Below, piece after piece: positions 36,385-45,312 of a stretch of 64,000 bases of DNA. This DNA is from an uncultured Duncaniella sp. (GTDB taxonomy: Bacteria > Bacteroidota > Bacteroidia > Bacteroidales > Muribaculaceae). The position numbers and the translations under genes were made by a program. Location of the stretch: positions 1-64,000 of the forward strand of contig CAJULW010000040.1 in assembly GCA_910587515.1 (NCBI GenBank). The letters run 5' to 3'. Numbering within the stretch: position 1 is the first letter of the stretch; each line of letters opens with the position of its first letter. The notes under the pieces are model-generated. The model ran no database searches, was not told the origin of the DNA, and saw nothing but the letters and a program-made list of their open reading frames with translations.

Positions 36385-37122
36385 ATGAATTACAACCAAC
36401 AGACACCTCCTCCCTATTACGGAGAAAACTACAACAACTATCATAACTCTCCGCAACAGACCATAGAAACAACAACCTCAGTAATGAAACGCGTGTATTT
36501 CAAGATGTTCCTCGGGCTTCTTGTAACCGCATTCATATCTCTTTTCTGCGCTGGCTCCACAAGCTATATGAATTTCATGTTAACTAATAGTTGGTTCTAT
36601 TGGGGACTTTTCATAGCAGAGCTCATAATTGTATTCTCTCTCTCGGCACGCATAATGAAGATGTCGTCAGCGACAGCCACGCTTCTTTTCTACGTATTCG
36701 CTGCGATCAATGGCATGGCGCTTGCTCCGATATTCCTAATTTACACAGCCACATCCATTGCCAAAACATTCTTTATCTGTGCAGGAACGTTCGGAGCAAT
36801 GAGCGTATATGGCTATTTCACCACCCAGGATCTGACTAAATGGGGTAATTTCCTTTTCTATGCTCTTATAGGCCTGATCATAGCCTCAGTAGTAAATATC
36901 TTCACCAAGAGCACTCAACTCGATTGGATTATATCAATCGCAGGCGTACTTATTTTCGTAGGGCTTACAGCATGGGACACACAAAAGATCAAACAGATGG
37001 CACTTGTAACGCCTCCAGCCTATGCAGGCCATCTCGCCACGGTAGGCGCACTCAGTCTATACCTTGATTTTATCAATCTATTCCTCTATCTGCTCCGTTT
37101 CTTCGGAAGCCAGCGTGACTAA
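36385..37122 (+). CDS. Bax inhibitor-1/YccA family membrane protein
   Basis: 245-residue protein with a polar Tyr/Gln/Asn-rich N-terminus (about 1-30) followed by seven hydrophobic helices. The family signature region near the C-terminus (LIFVGLTAWDTQKIKQM) and the final helix YLDFINLFLYLLRFFG are clear. Bacterial members act as pH-sensitive calcium leak channels or modulate FtsH. Monocistronic by spacing. Confidence 0.92.
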   Translation: MNYNQQTPPPYYGENYNNYHNSPQQTIETTTSVMKRVYFKMFLGLLVTAFISLFCAGSTSYMNFMLTNSWFYWGLFIAELIIVFSLSARIMKMSSATATLLFYVFAAINGMALAPIFLIYTATSIAKTFFICAGTFGAMSVYGYFTTQDLTKWGNFLFYALIGLIIASVVNIFTKSTQLDWIISIAGVLIFVGLTAWDTQKIKQMALVTPPAYAGHLATVGALSLYLDFINLFLYLLRFFGSQRD

Positions 37123-37162
37123 AAGATTAAAATTTAATATCTGACCATACATTTAATATCGA

Positions 37163-38359
37163 ATGGCAAAAGTCGTAATCATTGGAGCCGGCGGTGTCGG
37201 CACAGTAGTAGCTCACAAGTGCGCACAGCACCCTGAAGTCTTTACAGAAATAGTGATCGCGTCACGTACACGCAGCAAGTGCGACGCAATCGTTGATGCC
37301 ATCGGCAAACCGAACGTGTCATCCGACGTGGTTGACGCGGACAGTGTGCCACAACTTGTCGAACTATTTAACCGCCATAAGCCAGAACTCGTCATCAACG
37401 TGGCGCTCCCATATCAGGATCTTACCATAATGGACGCCTGTCTCATTTGCGGAGTGAACTATCTTGACACTGCAAACTATGAACCCAAAGATGTTGCCCA
37501 CTTCGAATATTCATGGCAATGGGCCTACAAACAACGCTTCGAAGATGCCGGACTCACTGCCATTCTTGGATGCGGATTCGATCCGGGAGTATCCGGAGTC
37601 TTCACCGCCTATGCAGCCAAACATCACTTCTCCGATATGGAATATCTCGATATTGTTGATTGCAACGGTGGAGATCATGGCAAAGCATTCGCGACAAATT
37701 TCAATCCAGAAATCAACATCCGCGAAATCACACAGAACGGCCGTTACTTTGAGAACGGCAAATGGGTGACCACAGGTCCGCTCGAAATACACAAGACACT
37801 CACTTATCCCAATATCGGTGAACGTGAAAGCTATCTTCTATACCACGAAGAGCTGGAATCGCTCGTCAAAAACTATCCATCTATAAAACGTGCCCGCTTT
37901 TGGATGACTTTCGGACAAGAATATCTGACACACCTGCGCGTCATTCAGAATATCGGCATGGCCCGTATCGACGAAGTCGACTTCAACGGACAAAAGATAG
38001 TGCCTCTTCAATTTCTCAAAGCCGTGCTCCCCAACCCGCAAGATCTCGGTGAAAACTACCACGGAGAGACATCCATCGGATGCCGCATAGAAGGCAGCGA
38101 CAAAGAAGGCAAACATCTGACCTATTATATTTGGAACAACTGCTCTCACGAAGCCGCCTACCGCGAAACAGGTATGCAAGCCGTAAGCTACACAACAGGC
38201 GTACCCGCAATGGTCGGAGCCATGATGTTCCTTACCGGGAAATGGGTCAAACCAGGTGTAAATAACGTAGAGGAATTTGATCCGGATCCCTTCCTTGAAC
38301 AACTTGCCAAAGACGGCCTTTCATGGAACGAGGAATTCAACCTCAATCTTGAAGTGTGA
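37163..38359 (+). CDS. Saccharopine dehydrogenase-like / carboxynorspermidine dehydrogenase family
   Basis: 398-residue Rossmann-fold NAD(P)H dehydrogenase. Dinucleotide motif IIGAGGVGTVVAHK at the N-terminus, SRTRSKCD after strand 2, and LGCGFDPGVSGVFTAYAAK typical of this family. Similarity to carboxy(nor)spermidine dehydrogenase suggests condensation of aspartate semialdehyde with a diamine on the way to spermidine. The decarboxylase (nspC) is not in the window, so the substrate is inferred. A terminator follows. Confidence 0.88.
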   Translation: MAKVVIIGAGGVGTVVAHKCAQHPEVFTEIVIASRTRSKCDAIVDAIGKPNVSSDVVDADSVPQLVELFNRHKPELVINVALPYQDLTIMDACLICGVNYLDTANYEPKDVAHFEYSWQWAYKQRFEDAGLTAILGCGFDPGVSGVFTAYAAKHHFSDMEYLDIVDCNGGDHGKAFATNFNPEINIREITQNGRYFENGKWVTTGPLEIHKTLTYPNIGERESYLLYHEELESLVKNYPSIKRARFWMTFGQEYLTHLRVIQNIGMARIDEVDFNGQKIVPLQFLKAVLPNPQDLGENYHGETSIGCRIEGSDKEGKHLTYYIWNNCSHEAAYRETGMQAVSYTTGVPAMVGAMMFLTGKWVKPGVNNVEEFDPDPFLEQLAKDGLSWNEEFNLNLEV

Positions 38360-38389
38360 ACCTGACTCCGCAAACTATATTAATTTTTA

Positions 38390-38427
38390 TGCGACCCAGC
38401 GACAAATTCGTCAGGGTCGCATTTTTA
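38390..38427 (+). terminator. Terminator after the saccharopine dehydrogenase-like gene
   Basis: TGCGACCC (38390-38397) pairs with GGGTCGCA (38414-38421), followed by TTTTTATT. Confidence 0.85.
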
Positions 38428-38498
38428 TTAGACAGCAAGAACGTGTAGGAATAAATTATTTTGGCAAAATTGATCTTCCAGTCCAAATAAATGCGATA

Positions 38499-39156
38499 AT
38501 GAAAAACAGATAAAAATTTATATCTTATTTTTTTAATTTCCATACCGATAGCCCTCGGGTTAAACGCCCAACAACTCGCATTATCATCCCCCGATTCCCG
38601 GCAACATACCGTCAAAAGCTATTCGGCACGGCTGAAACTCGACGGCAAAAAAATCGAATACAAACGTTGTACCCTCCGGACCCTTGAACCCAGCGCAACC
38701 AAGCCCGAACCGTTGCAATACAACGTATCGGACAGTTGTTTATATCCGACCTTCGAACTGTCACCGTTAGCCCAGACAAAAGGAGAAAAACAGCCTTCTC
38801 CGTATTTATAGCCTTGTACTCACTGCCTGAAACCGGAAAGCCATATCCTTTGTCACTAATCCCCAAAAACCCAGACAATACGGACAACTCTGACCCAATA
38901 GTCCAATGGACGGTGGCTGCTGGCAACCTCGCGGCTATTCAGATATTCTGTATGCCCATATGTAGCGACATACAACGGGGAATACACTCGTTACATAAGC
39001 GTCAGCGGAACTGACATCAAACTTTTTAGTACAACATGGAATATTCAGCCTACGTTTTCCCGATCGACTACAGCTGGGGAAAATCATATCTTCCATCTGA
39101 CATTTGACGATGCTTGCCAAAATCAATACAGTCCAAAATACGGAGGCTTCTTTTAA
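38499..39156 (+). pseudogene. Decayed gene for a secreted protein, at least three frameshifts
   Basis: Coding-like sequence runs through all three frames. After the ATG at 38499 the frame stops at once (MKNR*). Removing one A from the AAAAA run gives MKTDKNLYLIFLISIPIALG and a signal-peptide end LNAQQ, then about 75 coherent residues. A second break falls in the AAAAA run near 38780, where adding one A joins KTAFSVFIALYSLPETGKPY. A third break near 38930-38960 switches to VATYNGEYTRYISVSGTDIK, which runs to the TAA at 39154-39156. The protein was probably exported, about 215 residues. I do not recognise its family. Confidence 0.7.
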
Positions 39157-39270
39157 TTTTCATACAAAGTGTTTTCGATTTAAAAAAAAGTTATTACTTT
39201 CGCGGTATAGAATCAAAATACGGTGGTCAGTGCCGTTTTTTGTAGAAAAACAAAAAATATTCAACTTGAT

Positions 39271-39825
39271 ATGATATTCAATTTCCGTATAGTCTCTGAT
39301 GAGGTTGATAACTTCAAACGTGAAATCCAGATTGATGCCGACGCAACATTTCTTGACCTACGCAATGCTATCTGCGACTCTGTCGGCTATGACAAAAGCC
39401 AGTTCAGTTCTTTTTTCCTCTGTGAGGAAGGCTGGGAACGCAATCAGGAAATATGTCTTGAAGACATGGGTTCGGACTCTTCAGAAGATGTCTACCTTAT
39501 GGATGATACCTCTCTCGGTGACTTTATCGAGGATGACGGACAACGAATGGTATGGGTGTTCGACTATATGACCGACCGTTCATTCTTTATCGAGATGAAA
39601 AAATCCATTCCAGGTAAAAGTCTTAAAGATCCGCTTTGTACCATATCCATGGGCGAGGCTCCCACACAATTCGTAGACCTTGACGATTTCGACGCAAAAA
39701 TTGACGCAAAAGCGGCTCAATCTGTCGCAACAACAGATCTCGATGACGAATTCTACGGTTCAACCGAATTCAATGAAGACGAATTCGATGCAGCGGGATT
39801 TGATGAAATGACCTTTGACGAATAG
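39271..39825 (+). CDS. pRiA4b ORF-3-like (IS1096 TnpR-like fold) domain protein
   Basis: 184-residue acidic protein matching the plasmid pRiA4b ORF-3 family: opening FNFRIVSDEVDNFKREIQID, a central strand pair with WERNQEI, and GQRMVWVFDYMTDRSFFIE. The C-terminal 50 residues are very acidic (LDDFDAK, FNEDEFDAAGFDEMTFDE). The start at 39271 matches the family N-terminus; an ATG at 39223 would add 16 residues. Despite the name there is no mobile element here. Function unknown. Confidence 0.85.
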   Translation: MIFNFRIVSDEVDNFKREIQIDADATFLDLRNAICDSVGYDKSQFSSFFLCEEGWERNQEICLEDMGSDSSEDVYLMDDTSLGDFIEDDGQRMVWVFDYMTDRSFFIEMKKSIPGKSLKDPLCTISMGEAPTQFVDLDDFDAKIDAKAAQSVATTDLDDEFYGSTEFNEDEFDAAGFDEMTFDE

Positions 39826-39852
39826 CAACCGACAACCAAATGGCATTTCCTA

Positions 39853-39908
39853 AGCATAACAACAATAGCCAAAAACCGAAATAGGTTCTTGGCTATTGTT
39901 GTTATGCT
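39853..39908. repeat. Long 25-bp inverted repeat between convergent genes
   Basis: The arm 39853-39877 (AGCATAACAACAATAGCC then AAAAACC) matches the reverse complement of 39884-39908 at 24 of 25 positions, with a six-base loop. The single mismatch becomes a G-U pair on the minus strand. No T run follows on either strand, so it is not a typical intrinsic terminator; it may protect 3' ends or be cut by RNase III. Confidence 0.75.
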
Positions 39909-39990
39909 GATATAATATTGCCTGCGAAAAATACGGATGAGTGCGTATGCAAAATTTTTTACTGAATACCAAAATACCACCACGAGATAC

Positions 39991-40926
39991 TTAAAGTATA
40001 AGTGTAGGCTTTACACTCAGACAACAACCGAGACCTTCTTTAAAATCACACAAACCTATAGCTGGAATGCCATCGGACGATGCCGGTCCAAGATCAAAAA
40101 AACGTTTCCCGATGACACTATAATGCTCTATGATTTTATACGAAAGCATATTCATCGGTCGTAACACCCGATATTCAGGTCTGTCACCCCAATAGATCAA
40201 CTGAACTCCACAGGCAGAAGTGTGATATATCACGGCAGAAGCGATCCCGACACCGTCTTTTTCCAATATGAAAAAATCCATATCTACCACATCACGAGTG
40301 GAAACGACATCATCAAACGACATGTGTACTGGGTAACCCATACTTTCATGGTTTACCCGTATGATATCATAGACATCTTTTATATCATCGATAACCGGAC
40401 ATGAAAAATGTCTGAAACAAAAATCCTGACGCATGGCCGTAGCCAAATTACGCTTTACATTAGGCCAAAGCTTATCCTTAAAATAGGAAAATTCCCGTAA
40501 ATCATAGTGATAGTTGTAATCCGCCCACGCCTGCGTCGCACCTCCGCTAAGAAGAGCGCAATACTGTTTCGCTATTCCGCTTGACGGACCGTCATAAACC
40601 GGAGGTGGCAATGTGACAAGCACCCGTTTGCCAAGACGCACACCATAGTCCCTAATCATGGCCGGTATTTCAGTATAGTAAGAAAGCCTTTGACACCCAT
40701 GCTCCTCTATTCCTCCGAATGGAGCCGAAAACGGTGATTTCAAAACACTCTCCCTCTCCCCCAAAACGATAGCGAGACGCACTTTTTTACTATCTCTAAA
40801 GATGAGATAGTGGACATCAAGACATTTGTTTCTGTTCAATTCGTTAAATTCCATCGAATCAAACACATGCATCGTATCCCGAAACAGTAGTCCGTATTCT
40901 TCCGGTGAAACCCTCTCTAAAACCAT
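39991..40926 (-). CDS. FemAB/GNAT-like acyltransferase
   Basis: 311-residue cytosolic protein of the FemAB/GNAT-fold type: N-terminal half with SPFSAPFGGIEEHGC, C-terminal half with VWDYNYHY-like aromatic stretch (ADYNYHYDLREF), GVGIASAVIYH and FFDLGPASSDG. Such proteins transfer aminoacyl or acyl groups to cell-wall or lipid acceptors. The substrate is unknown. Last gene of an operon after the TsaC/Sua5 gene (22-bp gap). Confidence 0.7.
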   Translation of the reverse strand: MVLERVSPEEYGLLFRDTMHVFDSMEFNELNRNKCLDVHYLIFRDSKKVRLAIVLGERESVLKSPFSAPFGGIEEHGCQRLSYYTEIPAMIRDYGVRLGKRVLVTLPPPVYDGPSSGIAKQYCALLSGGATQAWADYNYHYDLREFSYFKDKLWPNVKRNLATAMRQDFCFRHFSCPVIDDIKDVYDIIRVNHESMGYPVHMSFDDVVSTRDVVDMDFFILEKDGVGIASAVIYHTSACGVQLIYWGDRPEYRVLRPMNMLSYKIIEHYSVIGKRFFDLGPASSDGIPAIGLCDFKEGLGCCLSVKPTLIL

Positions 40927-40947
40927 AAATCCCCCTTCAAAATCAAG

Positions 40948-41562
40948 TTATTGAAGCACACCCTTGCCTTCACGGATAATCAGTGGCTCACTACTGTCTG
41001 TCAGATCGACCACAGTCGACGGCACTGACGATCCTTCTCCATCCTCAACGAGAAGCGACGCGACGCCATCGAACGCCAAAGCCAATTCCTGTGCATCGAA
41101 TTCCGGAATCTCATTGTCAAGTTTAAGCGACGACGAAAGTATCGGATGTCCGAGTCGCTCGGCTATAGCAATAGCTACGGCATTGGCGGGCACTCGTATA
41201 CCCACCTCCTTTCTACCCTTGAACACTTTAGGCAATGTTGTGGCAGCTGGAAGTACGAATGTGAACGCCCCAGGCAGATTGCGACGCAACACCCTGAAGG
41301 CCTCATTGTCTATCCTTGCATATTCACTCGCCATGGAAATGCCATCGCAAACCACCGACAAAGTCTGCTTCTGCGGATTAACGCCTTTGATCTTACAAAG
41401 CTTCTCTATAGCTCCATTGTTCAGCGCGTCACACCCTATCGCATAAAGCGAATCCGTCGGATAAATTATTATACCTCCGTTGCGCAGACAATTGACTATC
41501 TCATCGAGATAACGTTCGTTTATGCTTGTCGGATACATTCTAAGGGTTTTCATCGTCGTCAA
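40948..41562 (-). CDS. Threonylcarbamoyl-AMP synthase (TsaC/Sua5/YwlC)
   Basis: Makes threonylcarbamoyl-AMP from Thr, bicarbonate and ATP for the universal t6A37 tRNA modification. The YrdC signature is present: IIYPTDSLYAIGCDA, the basic INPQKQ-type loop (GVNPQKQTLSVV), PGAFTFVLPA and SSSLK. 204 residues, YrdC domain only, without the Sua5 C-terminal domain. Its ATG overlaps the stop of the B3/4 gene by 4 bp (ATGA). Confidence 0.93.
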   Translation of the reverse strand: MTTMKTLRMYPTSINERYLDEIVNCLRNGGIIIYPTDSLYAIGCDALNNGAIEKLCKIKGVNPQKQTLSVVCDGISMASEYARIDNEAFRVLRRNLPGAFTFVLPAATTLPKVFKGRKEVGIRVPANAVAIAIAERLGHPILSSSLKLDNEIPEFDAQELALAFDGVASLLVEDGEGSSVPSTVVDLTDSSEPLIIREGKGVLQ

Positions 41563-42239
41563 GGTTTATGTATTTCAACTCTTATGTCTGAGGCTTTGGC
41601 ATATTTTTCAAGCAAAAAAACTGTCAGGGCGATCACATCGTCGACAGGCATCTCCTCTCCATAGATATTTATGCACACAAGCAAACGACAGCTCGAAAGC
41701 TCAAGTTTTGTCCGTTCGTTGTCGCTCGTTGGAGTGCCTATGCCACCGATATTGTCGCGATAGACAGGCATACAGGTTATATTCAGATTTCCACGTCCTA
41801 TCGCCTCAAACGGTTCGTTTTCACGTCCGACACCAAGAACAATACGATCACCACAAATCTTATCACGGTCGAAACCTCCGATCGAATAGCCCGACTGCAT
41901 CGACAACAGATTGATTATATCCACGAGCGTGTTTATACGGTAAAGCCCCATGCCCTTTACCACCCTTCGGCATAAAGCCTCACTTGAAGGCCTGTAACGG
42001 TTTGGTTCTTTTCCCAAAGCCTTATATGCTTCACGTGTCGCCCGTATTCCAGGTCGCTTGTTGATATCAGCCATCTCTGCGATCTCACCCATATCCGAGA
42101 CGGCTCGCTCGATAAGAGCCCATAGCTCATCAGAGGTCTCGCTATTCTCCACATCAGCCTCCACGGACACTACTTTCAACGCCGGAACGACATTACTGAT
42201 TACGGATTCAAATCCTATTTCCATAATAGATACTCGCAT
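41559..42239 (-). CDS. B3/4 (tRNA-editing-like) domain protein
   Basis: 226-residue free-standing B3/B4 domain, as found in the editing site of phenylalanyl-tRNA synthetase beta. Typical blocks: ALGKEPNRYRPSSEALCRRV, LVDIINLLSMQSGYSIGGFD, and LNITCMPVYRDNIGGIGTPTSD. Stand-alone forms may hydrolyse mischarged tRNA. First gene of the operon with TsaC/Sua5 and the FemAB-like gene, with coupled stop/start. Confidence 0.88.
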   Translation of the reverse strand: MRVSIMEIGFESVISNVVPALKVVSVEADVENSETSDELWALIERAVSDMGEIAEMADINKRPGIRATREAYKALGKEPNRYRPSSEALCRRVVKGMGLYRINTLVDIINLLSMQSGYSIGGFDRDKICGDRIVLGVGRENEPFEAIGRGNLNITCMPVYRDNIGGIGTPTSDNERTKLELSSCRLLVCINIYGEEMPVDDVIALTVFLLEKYAKASDIRVEIHKP

Positions 42240-42251
42240 TCTTGTTCATTG

Positions 42252-42302
42252 CAAAATTAGCACAAAAATATTGAATTAATTCAAAGATTTGTAGTAATTT
42301 TG
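42252..42302. promoter_or_regulatory. Divergent promoters for the B3/4 operon and the LOS cluster
   Basis: Minus strand: TAATTTTG (complement of 42252-42259) with TTTG 22 bp upstream (complement of 42282-42285), slightly over-spaced. Plus strand: ATTG (42270-42273), 21 bp, TAATTTTG (42295-42302). The two overlap, so they may compete. The plus leader (42308-42391) contains short inverted repeats (GGCTCAAAAGCC; CCCGT...ACGGG). Confidence 0.5.
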
Positions 42303-42391
42303 TAGGCTCAAAAGCCATTTCTGTTCCCGTCCGTAGACACGGGTGGGGATGGGATATGTGTTTTTTCAACAGTTCATCCGAGCCCAATTTT

Positions 42392-43669
42392 ATGCTTCAT
42401 ATATATAACTTAGGTATGAGAATCGGCCGTCGCGCACTACTTGCAATAGCAAGAATGTCGCGAAGCGATGTCCCGTCCAAGTTCGTGCGTTTCGCACGAG
42501 GGCAGAAAAAAGTGTTGTCTGAAATGGATAAAGGGATGGAAAAGATCGACCGCAGCCGTCCTACCGTATGGATCCACGCAGCGTCGCTCGGTGAATTCGG
42601 GATCGCTCGTCCCATAATCCGACTGCTCAAACAAAGCTGCGACTGCAACATAGCGGTCACATTTTTTTCTCCCACGGGATACGAGGCTCTGACCACAGGC
42701 AAACATGAAGGTGTGGATTTGGTCTTGTATCTTCCGTTTGACACATCGTCCAATGTCAGACGTTTTCTCGACACGGTGCGGCCGGACTGTGCTGTATTTA
42801 TGGTGTCTGAATACTGGCACATATATCTCTATCAGCTATATAAGCGCAATATTCCGACCTATCTTGTTTCAGCCGTAATACGGAAGGAAGGGCCATTTTT
42901 CAAATGGTATGGCAACCTATATCGTAAAAGCATCAGCTATTTCAAAGAAATTTTCGTTCTCAACGACGAATCACGCGAGTTGCTTTCGTCAATCTGTATC
43001 GACAAGGTCACTGTCAACGGAGATCCTCTTTTCGACAATGTCACGATGGTCGCATCCACTCCTTGGCACGACCGCATAGTCGAGCAGTTCACCAAAGGCC
43101 GTAAAGTCTTCATAGCCGGCAGCATACATAACGATGAAGATATGGAGATGGTCACTGCTCTCGCCAACAGACACCGTGACACAAAATTTATCATTGTCCC
43201 ACATGAAATACGTCAGGCAACACTTCGCAATCTGACATCTTCACTTGAAGGAAAGGCTGAACTATATACCCAATGCGATCCTGAAAGTGATTTCAACGAC
43301 ACTCAAATTCTTGTGATAGACTTTGTAGGCGCACTTGCCTATATCTATCGTTATGCGACATGGGCGTACGTCGGTGGAGGCTTCACCAGACTTCTCCACA
43401 GCGTAATAGAACCTGCGGTCTACGGACTCCCCGTGGCATTCGGTCCCAATGTGTCAAGAAAAGTCATAACACGTCAGATGATCGATCTCGGCATAGGAAC
43501 CGTCACATCGACACCCGATGAGCTTGACACATGGTTCAAAAAACTCAAGGACAATCCCGATAACATGAAAGAGATCGCGGAAAAGGCCGCTCGTTATGTA
43601 GGCCGAAACGCAGGCGCTACCCAACGCGTTGTCAACCATATAATGAAGGATATATGCGCGAAAAACTGA
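42392..43669 (+). CDS. waaA: 3-deoxy-D-manno-octulosonic acid (Kdo) transferase
   Basis: Inner-membrane-associated GT-B enzyme adding Kdo to lipid IVA. The family landmarks are a short hydrophobic N-terminus, the acceptor block WIHAASLGEFGIARPII, and the donor-binding GGGFTRLLHSVIEPAVYGLPVAFGP. 425 residues. ATG at 42392 preferred; the ATG at 42356 adds 12 residues not typical of the family. First gene of the lipid A/core cluster, overlapping the next by 16 bp. Confidence 0.94.
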   Translation: MLHIYNLGMRIGRRALLAIARMSRSDVPSKFVRFARGQKKVLSEMDKGMEKIDRSRPTVWIHAASLGEFGIARPIIRLLKQSCDCNIAVTFFSPTGYEALTTGKHEGVDLVLYLPFDTSSNVRRFLDTVRPDCAVFMVSEYWHIYLYQLYKRNIPTYLVSAVIRKEGPFFKWYGNLYRKSISYFKEIFVLNDESRELLSSICIDKVTVNGDPLFDNVTMVASTPWHDRIVEQFTKGRKVFIAGSIHNDEDMEMVTALANRHRDTKFIIVPHEIRQATLRNLTSSLEGKAELYTQCDPESDFNDTQILVIDFVGALAYIYRYATWAYVGGGFTRLLHSVIEPAVYGLPVAFGPNVSRKVITRQMIDLGIGTVTSTPDELDTWFKKLKDNPDNMKEIAEKAARYVGRNAGATQRVVNHIMKDICAKN

Positions 43670-44532
43670 CATACGGACTCTACCGCGGCCTATTCGGAGC
43701 CATAGCTCTCCTACCATTTCCGTTTCTGTACGGATTGAGCGATATATTGTACTTCATAATAGCCAAGTGCATGAAATATCGTCAGGGGTTGATACGCACC
43801 AATCTGCGCAACTCTTTCCCTGAAAAAGACAATAATGAACTACTGAAGATAGAAAACGATTTCTACCGTCAGTTCTGCGACAATATCGTTGAAACCGCAA
43901 AACTGCTCCATATCAGTGACAAGCAGGTCGACAAACGAATAACTGTCACAGGCGGTGAAATAGTAGATCGCCTGACATCCGAAGGGCATCCTGTCATCCT
44001 GTATCTCGGGCACTACGGAAATTGGGAATGGGTTCCTGCGATAGTCCGGCATTTTTCCGTACCGGAAATATGTGCACAAGTATATAAACCATTACACGAC
44101 AAAGCATTCGATCGTATTATGCTGAAAATCCGTTCGCGTTTCAATCCAGTTTCGATTCCTCAGAAAAAAGTATTCCGTACCCTTATCGGATGGCGCAACG
44201 AAGGTCGACGTTTTATCACAGGCTTCATAGCCGACCAACGCTCCAATCTGAGCATATCACACCATCGCACTGTTTTCCTCAATCAGACCACCCCATTCAA
44301 TCCGGGCGGAGAAGAAATAGGAGGCCGCATCAACGCTGCATACCTGTATCTTGACGTAGAAAAGCCTCTTCGCGGACATTATCATTTCACTTTCAAAGAA
44401 ATCACCCCATCCGAAGCCGATATGGACGGAGACTCTCCATACACACGCAAATATATGTCCATGCTTGAGGAAACCATCCGCAGACGTCCGGGGCTCTGGC
44501 TTTGGTCGCACCGCAGATGGCGTTATCAATAA
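43654..44532 (+). CDS. Lipid A late acyltransferase (LpxL/HtrB family)
   Basis: 292-residue acyltransferase with an N-terminal hydrophobic segment and the HX4E catalytic motif in YLGHYGNWEW, as in E. coli LpxL. It adds a secondary acyl chain to Kdo-lipid A. The overlap with waaA fits the known order of steps (Kdo first, then late acylation). The chain length or position cannot be inferred. Confidence 0.92.
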   Translation: MREKLTYGLYRGLFGAIALLPFPFLYGLSDILYFIIAKCMKYRQGLIRTNLRNSFPEKDNNELLKIENDFYRQFCDNIVETAKLLHISDKQVDKRITVTGGEIVDRLTSEGHPVILYLGHYGNWEWVPAIVRHFSVPEICAQVYKPLHDKAFDRIMLKIRSRFNPVSIPQKKVFRTLIGWRNEGRRFITGFIADQRSNLSISHHRTVFLNQTTPFNPGGEEIGGRINAAYLYLDVEKPLRGHYHFTFKEITPSEADMDGDSPYTRKYMSMLEETIRRRPGLWLWSHRRWRYQ

Positions 44533-44586
44533 ACGAACTTTATTCTATTACCGAAATATACATTCAAAAACAGTAAACTGTATAAA

Positions 44587-45312
44587 ATGAAAATTATATG
44601 TGTGATTCCGGCTCGTGCCGAATCTACCCGTTTTTTTGAAAAACCTCTCGCTCTAATTTGTGGAAAACCCATGATACAATGGGTATATGAACACTGCAAG
44701 GAAGTTGAAATCTTCGAAGAGGTCTACGTGGCTACCGACAGCGAGAAAATCAAAAGCACCGCTGAAAATTTCGGGGCGAAAGTGGTGATGACACGCTCGG
44801 ATCACGACACTGCCACCGAACGTCTTTACGAAGTCTCGACAATGATTGAAGCAGACCTCTATGTAATGGTCAACGGTGACGAACCGCTTCTCACACGCGA
44901 CGCGATAATACAATGCGTGCCTGAAGGCCTTAAGCCAGGTGACTTCTTCGTTTCAAACCTAATGACCGATTTCACCAATCCGGTCGAAGTCGTGGACGCT
45001 ACCAACCTAAAAATCGTAACCGCGAAAGACGACCGTTGTCTCTTCATCTCCAGGAGTCCGATACCCTATCCCAAGGGAGCTATGGATTACGTGTTCCATA
45101 AATTTGTAGGAGTGGGCGCTTTCACCCGCAAAGCACTCGATTTTTATCATAACACACCTCGTGGCCCTATTGAAAAAATCGAAGAGAACGACTCTTTCCG
45201 CTTCCTTGAAAACCATATGCCGATCTATTATTACAATTGTCATTGCAAATCACTGTCAGTAGACAATCGCAAAGATATTGACGGTGTGGAAGCTTATCTC
45301 AAACAAAAATGA
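44587..45312 (+). CDS. kdsB: 3-deoxy-manno-octulosonate cytidylyltransferase
   Basis: Activates Kdo to CMP-Kdo for WaaA. N-terminal CTP-binding IPARAESTRFFEKPL, then MVNGDEPLL, VATDSEKI and the product block GVGAFTRKALDFYHNTPRG. 241 residues, complete. Four bases overlap with the GT90 gene (ATGA). Confidence 0.97.
   Translation: MKIICVIPARAESTRFFEKPLALICGKPMIQWVYEHCKEVEIFEEVYVATDSEKIKSTAENFGAKVVMTRSDHDTATERLYEVSTMIEADLYVMVNGDEPLLTRDAIIQCVPEGLKPGDFFVSNLMTDFTNPVEVVDATNLKIVTAKDDRCLFISRSPIPYPKGAMDYVFHKFVGVGAFTRKALDFYHNTPRGPIEKIEENDSFRFLENHMPIYYYNCHCKSLSVDNRKDIDGVEAYLKQK

Noticed and set aside
38736..39014. Open frame of 92 codons as an independent gene
   Set aside because: It is one frame of a frameshifted gene; upstream and downstream coding continues in other frames.
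39271..39825. Mobile element, suggested by the pRiA4b ORF-3 / IS1096 TnpR family name
   Set aside because: There are no terminal repeats, transposase or target duplications; the family is widespread on chromosomes.
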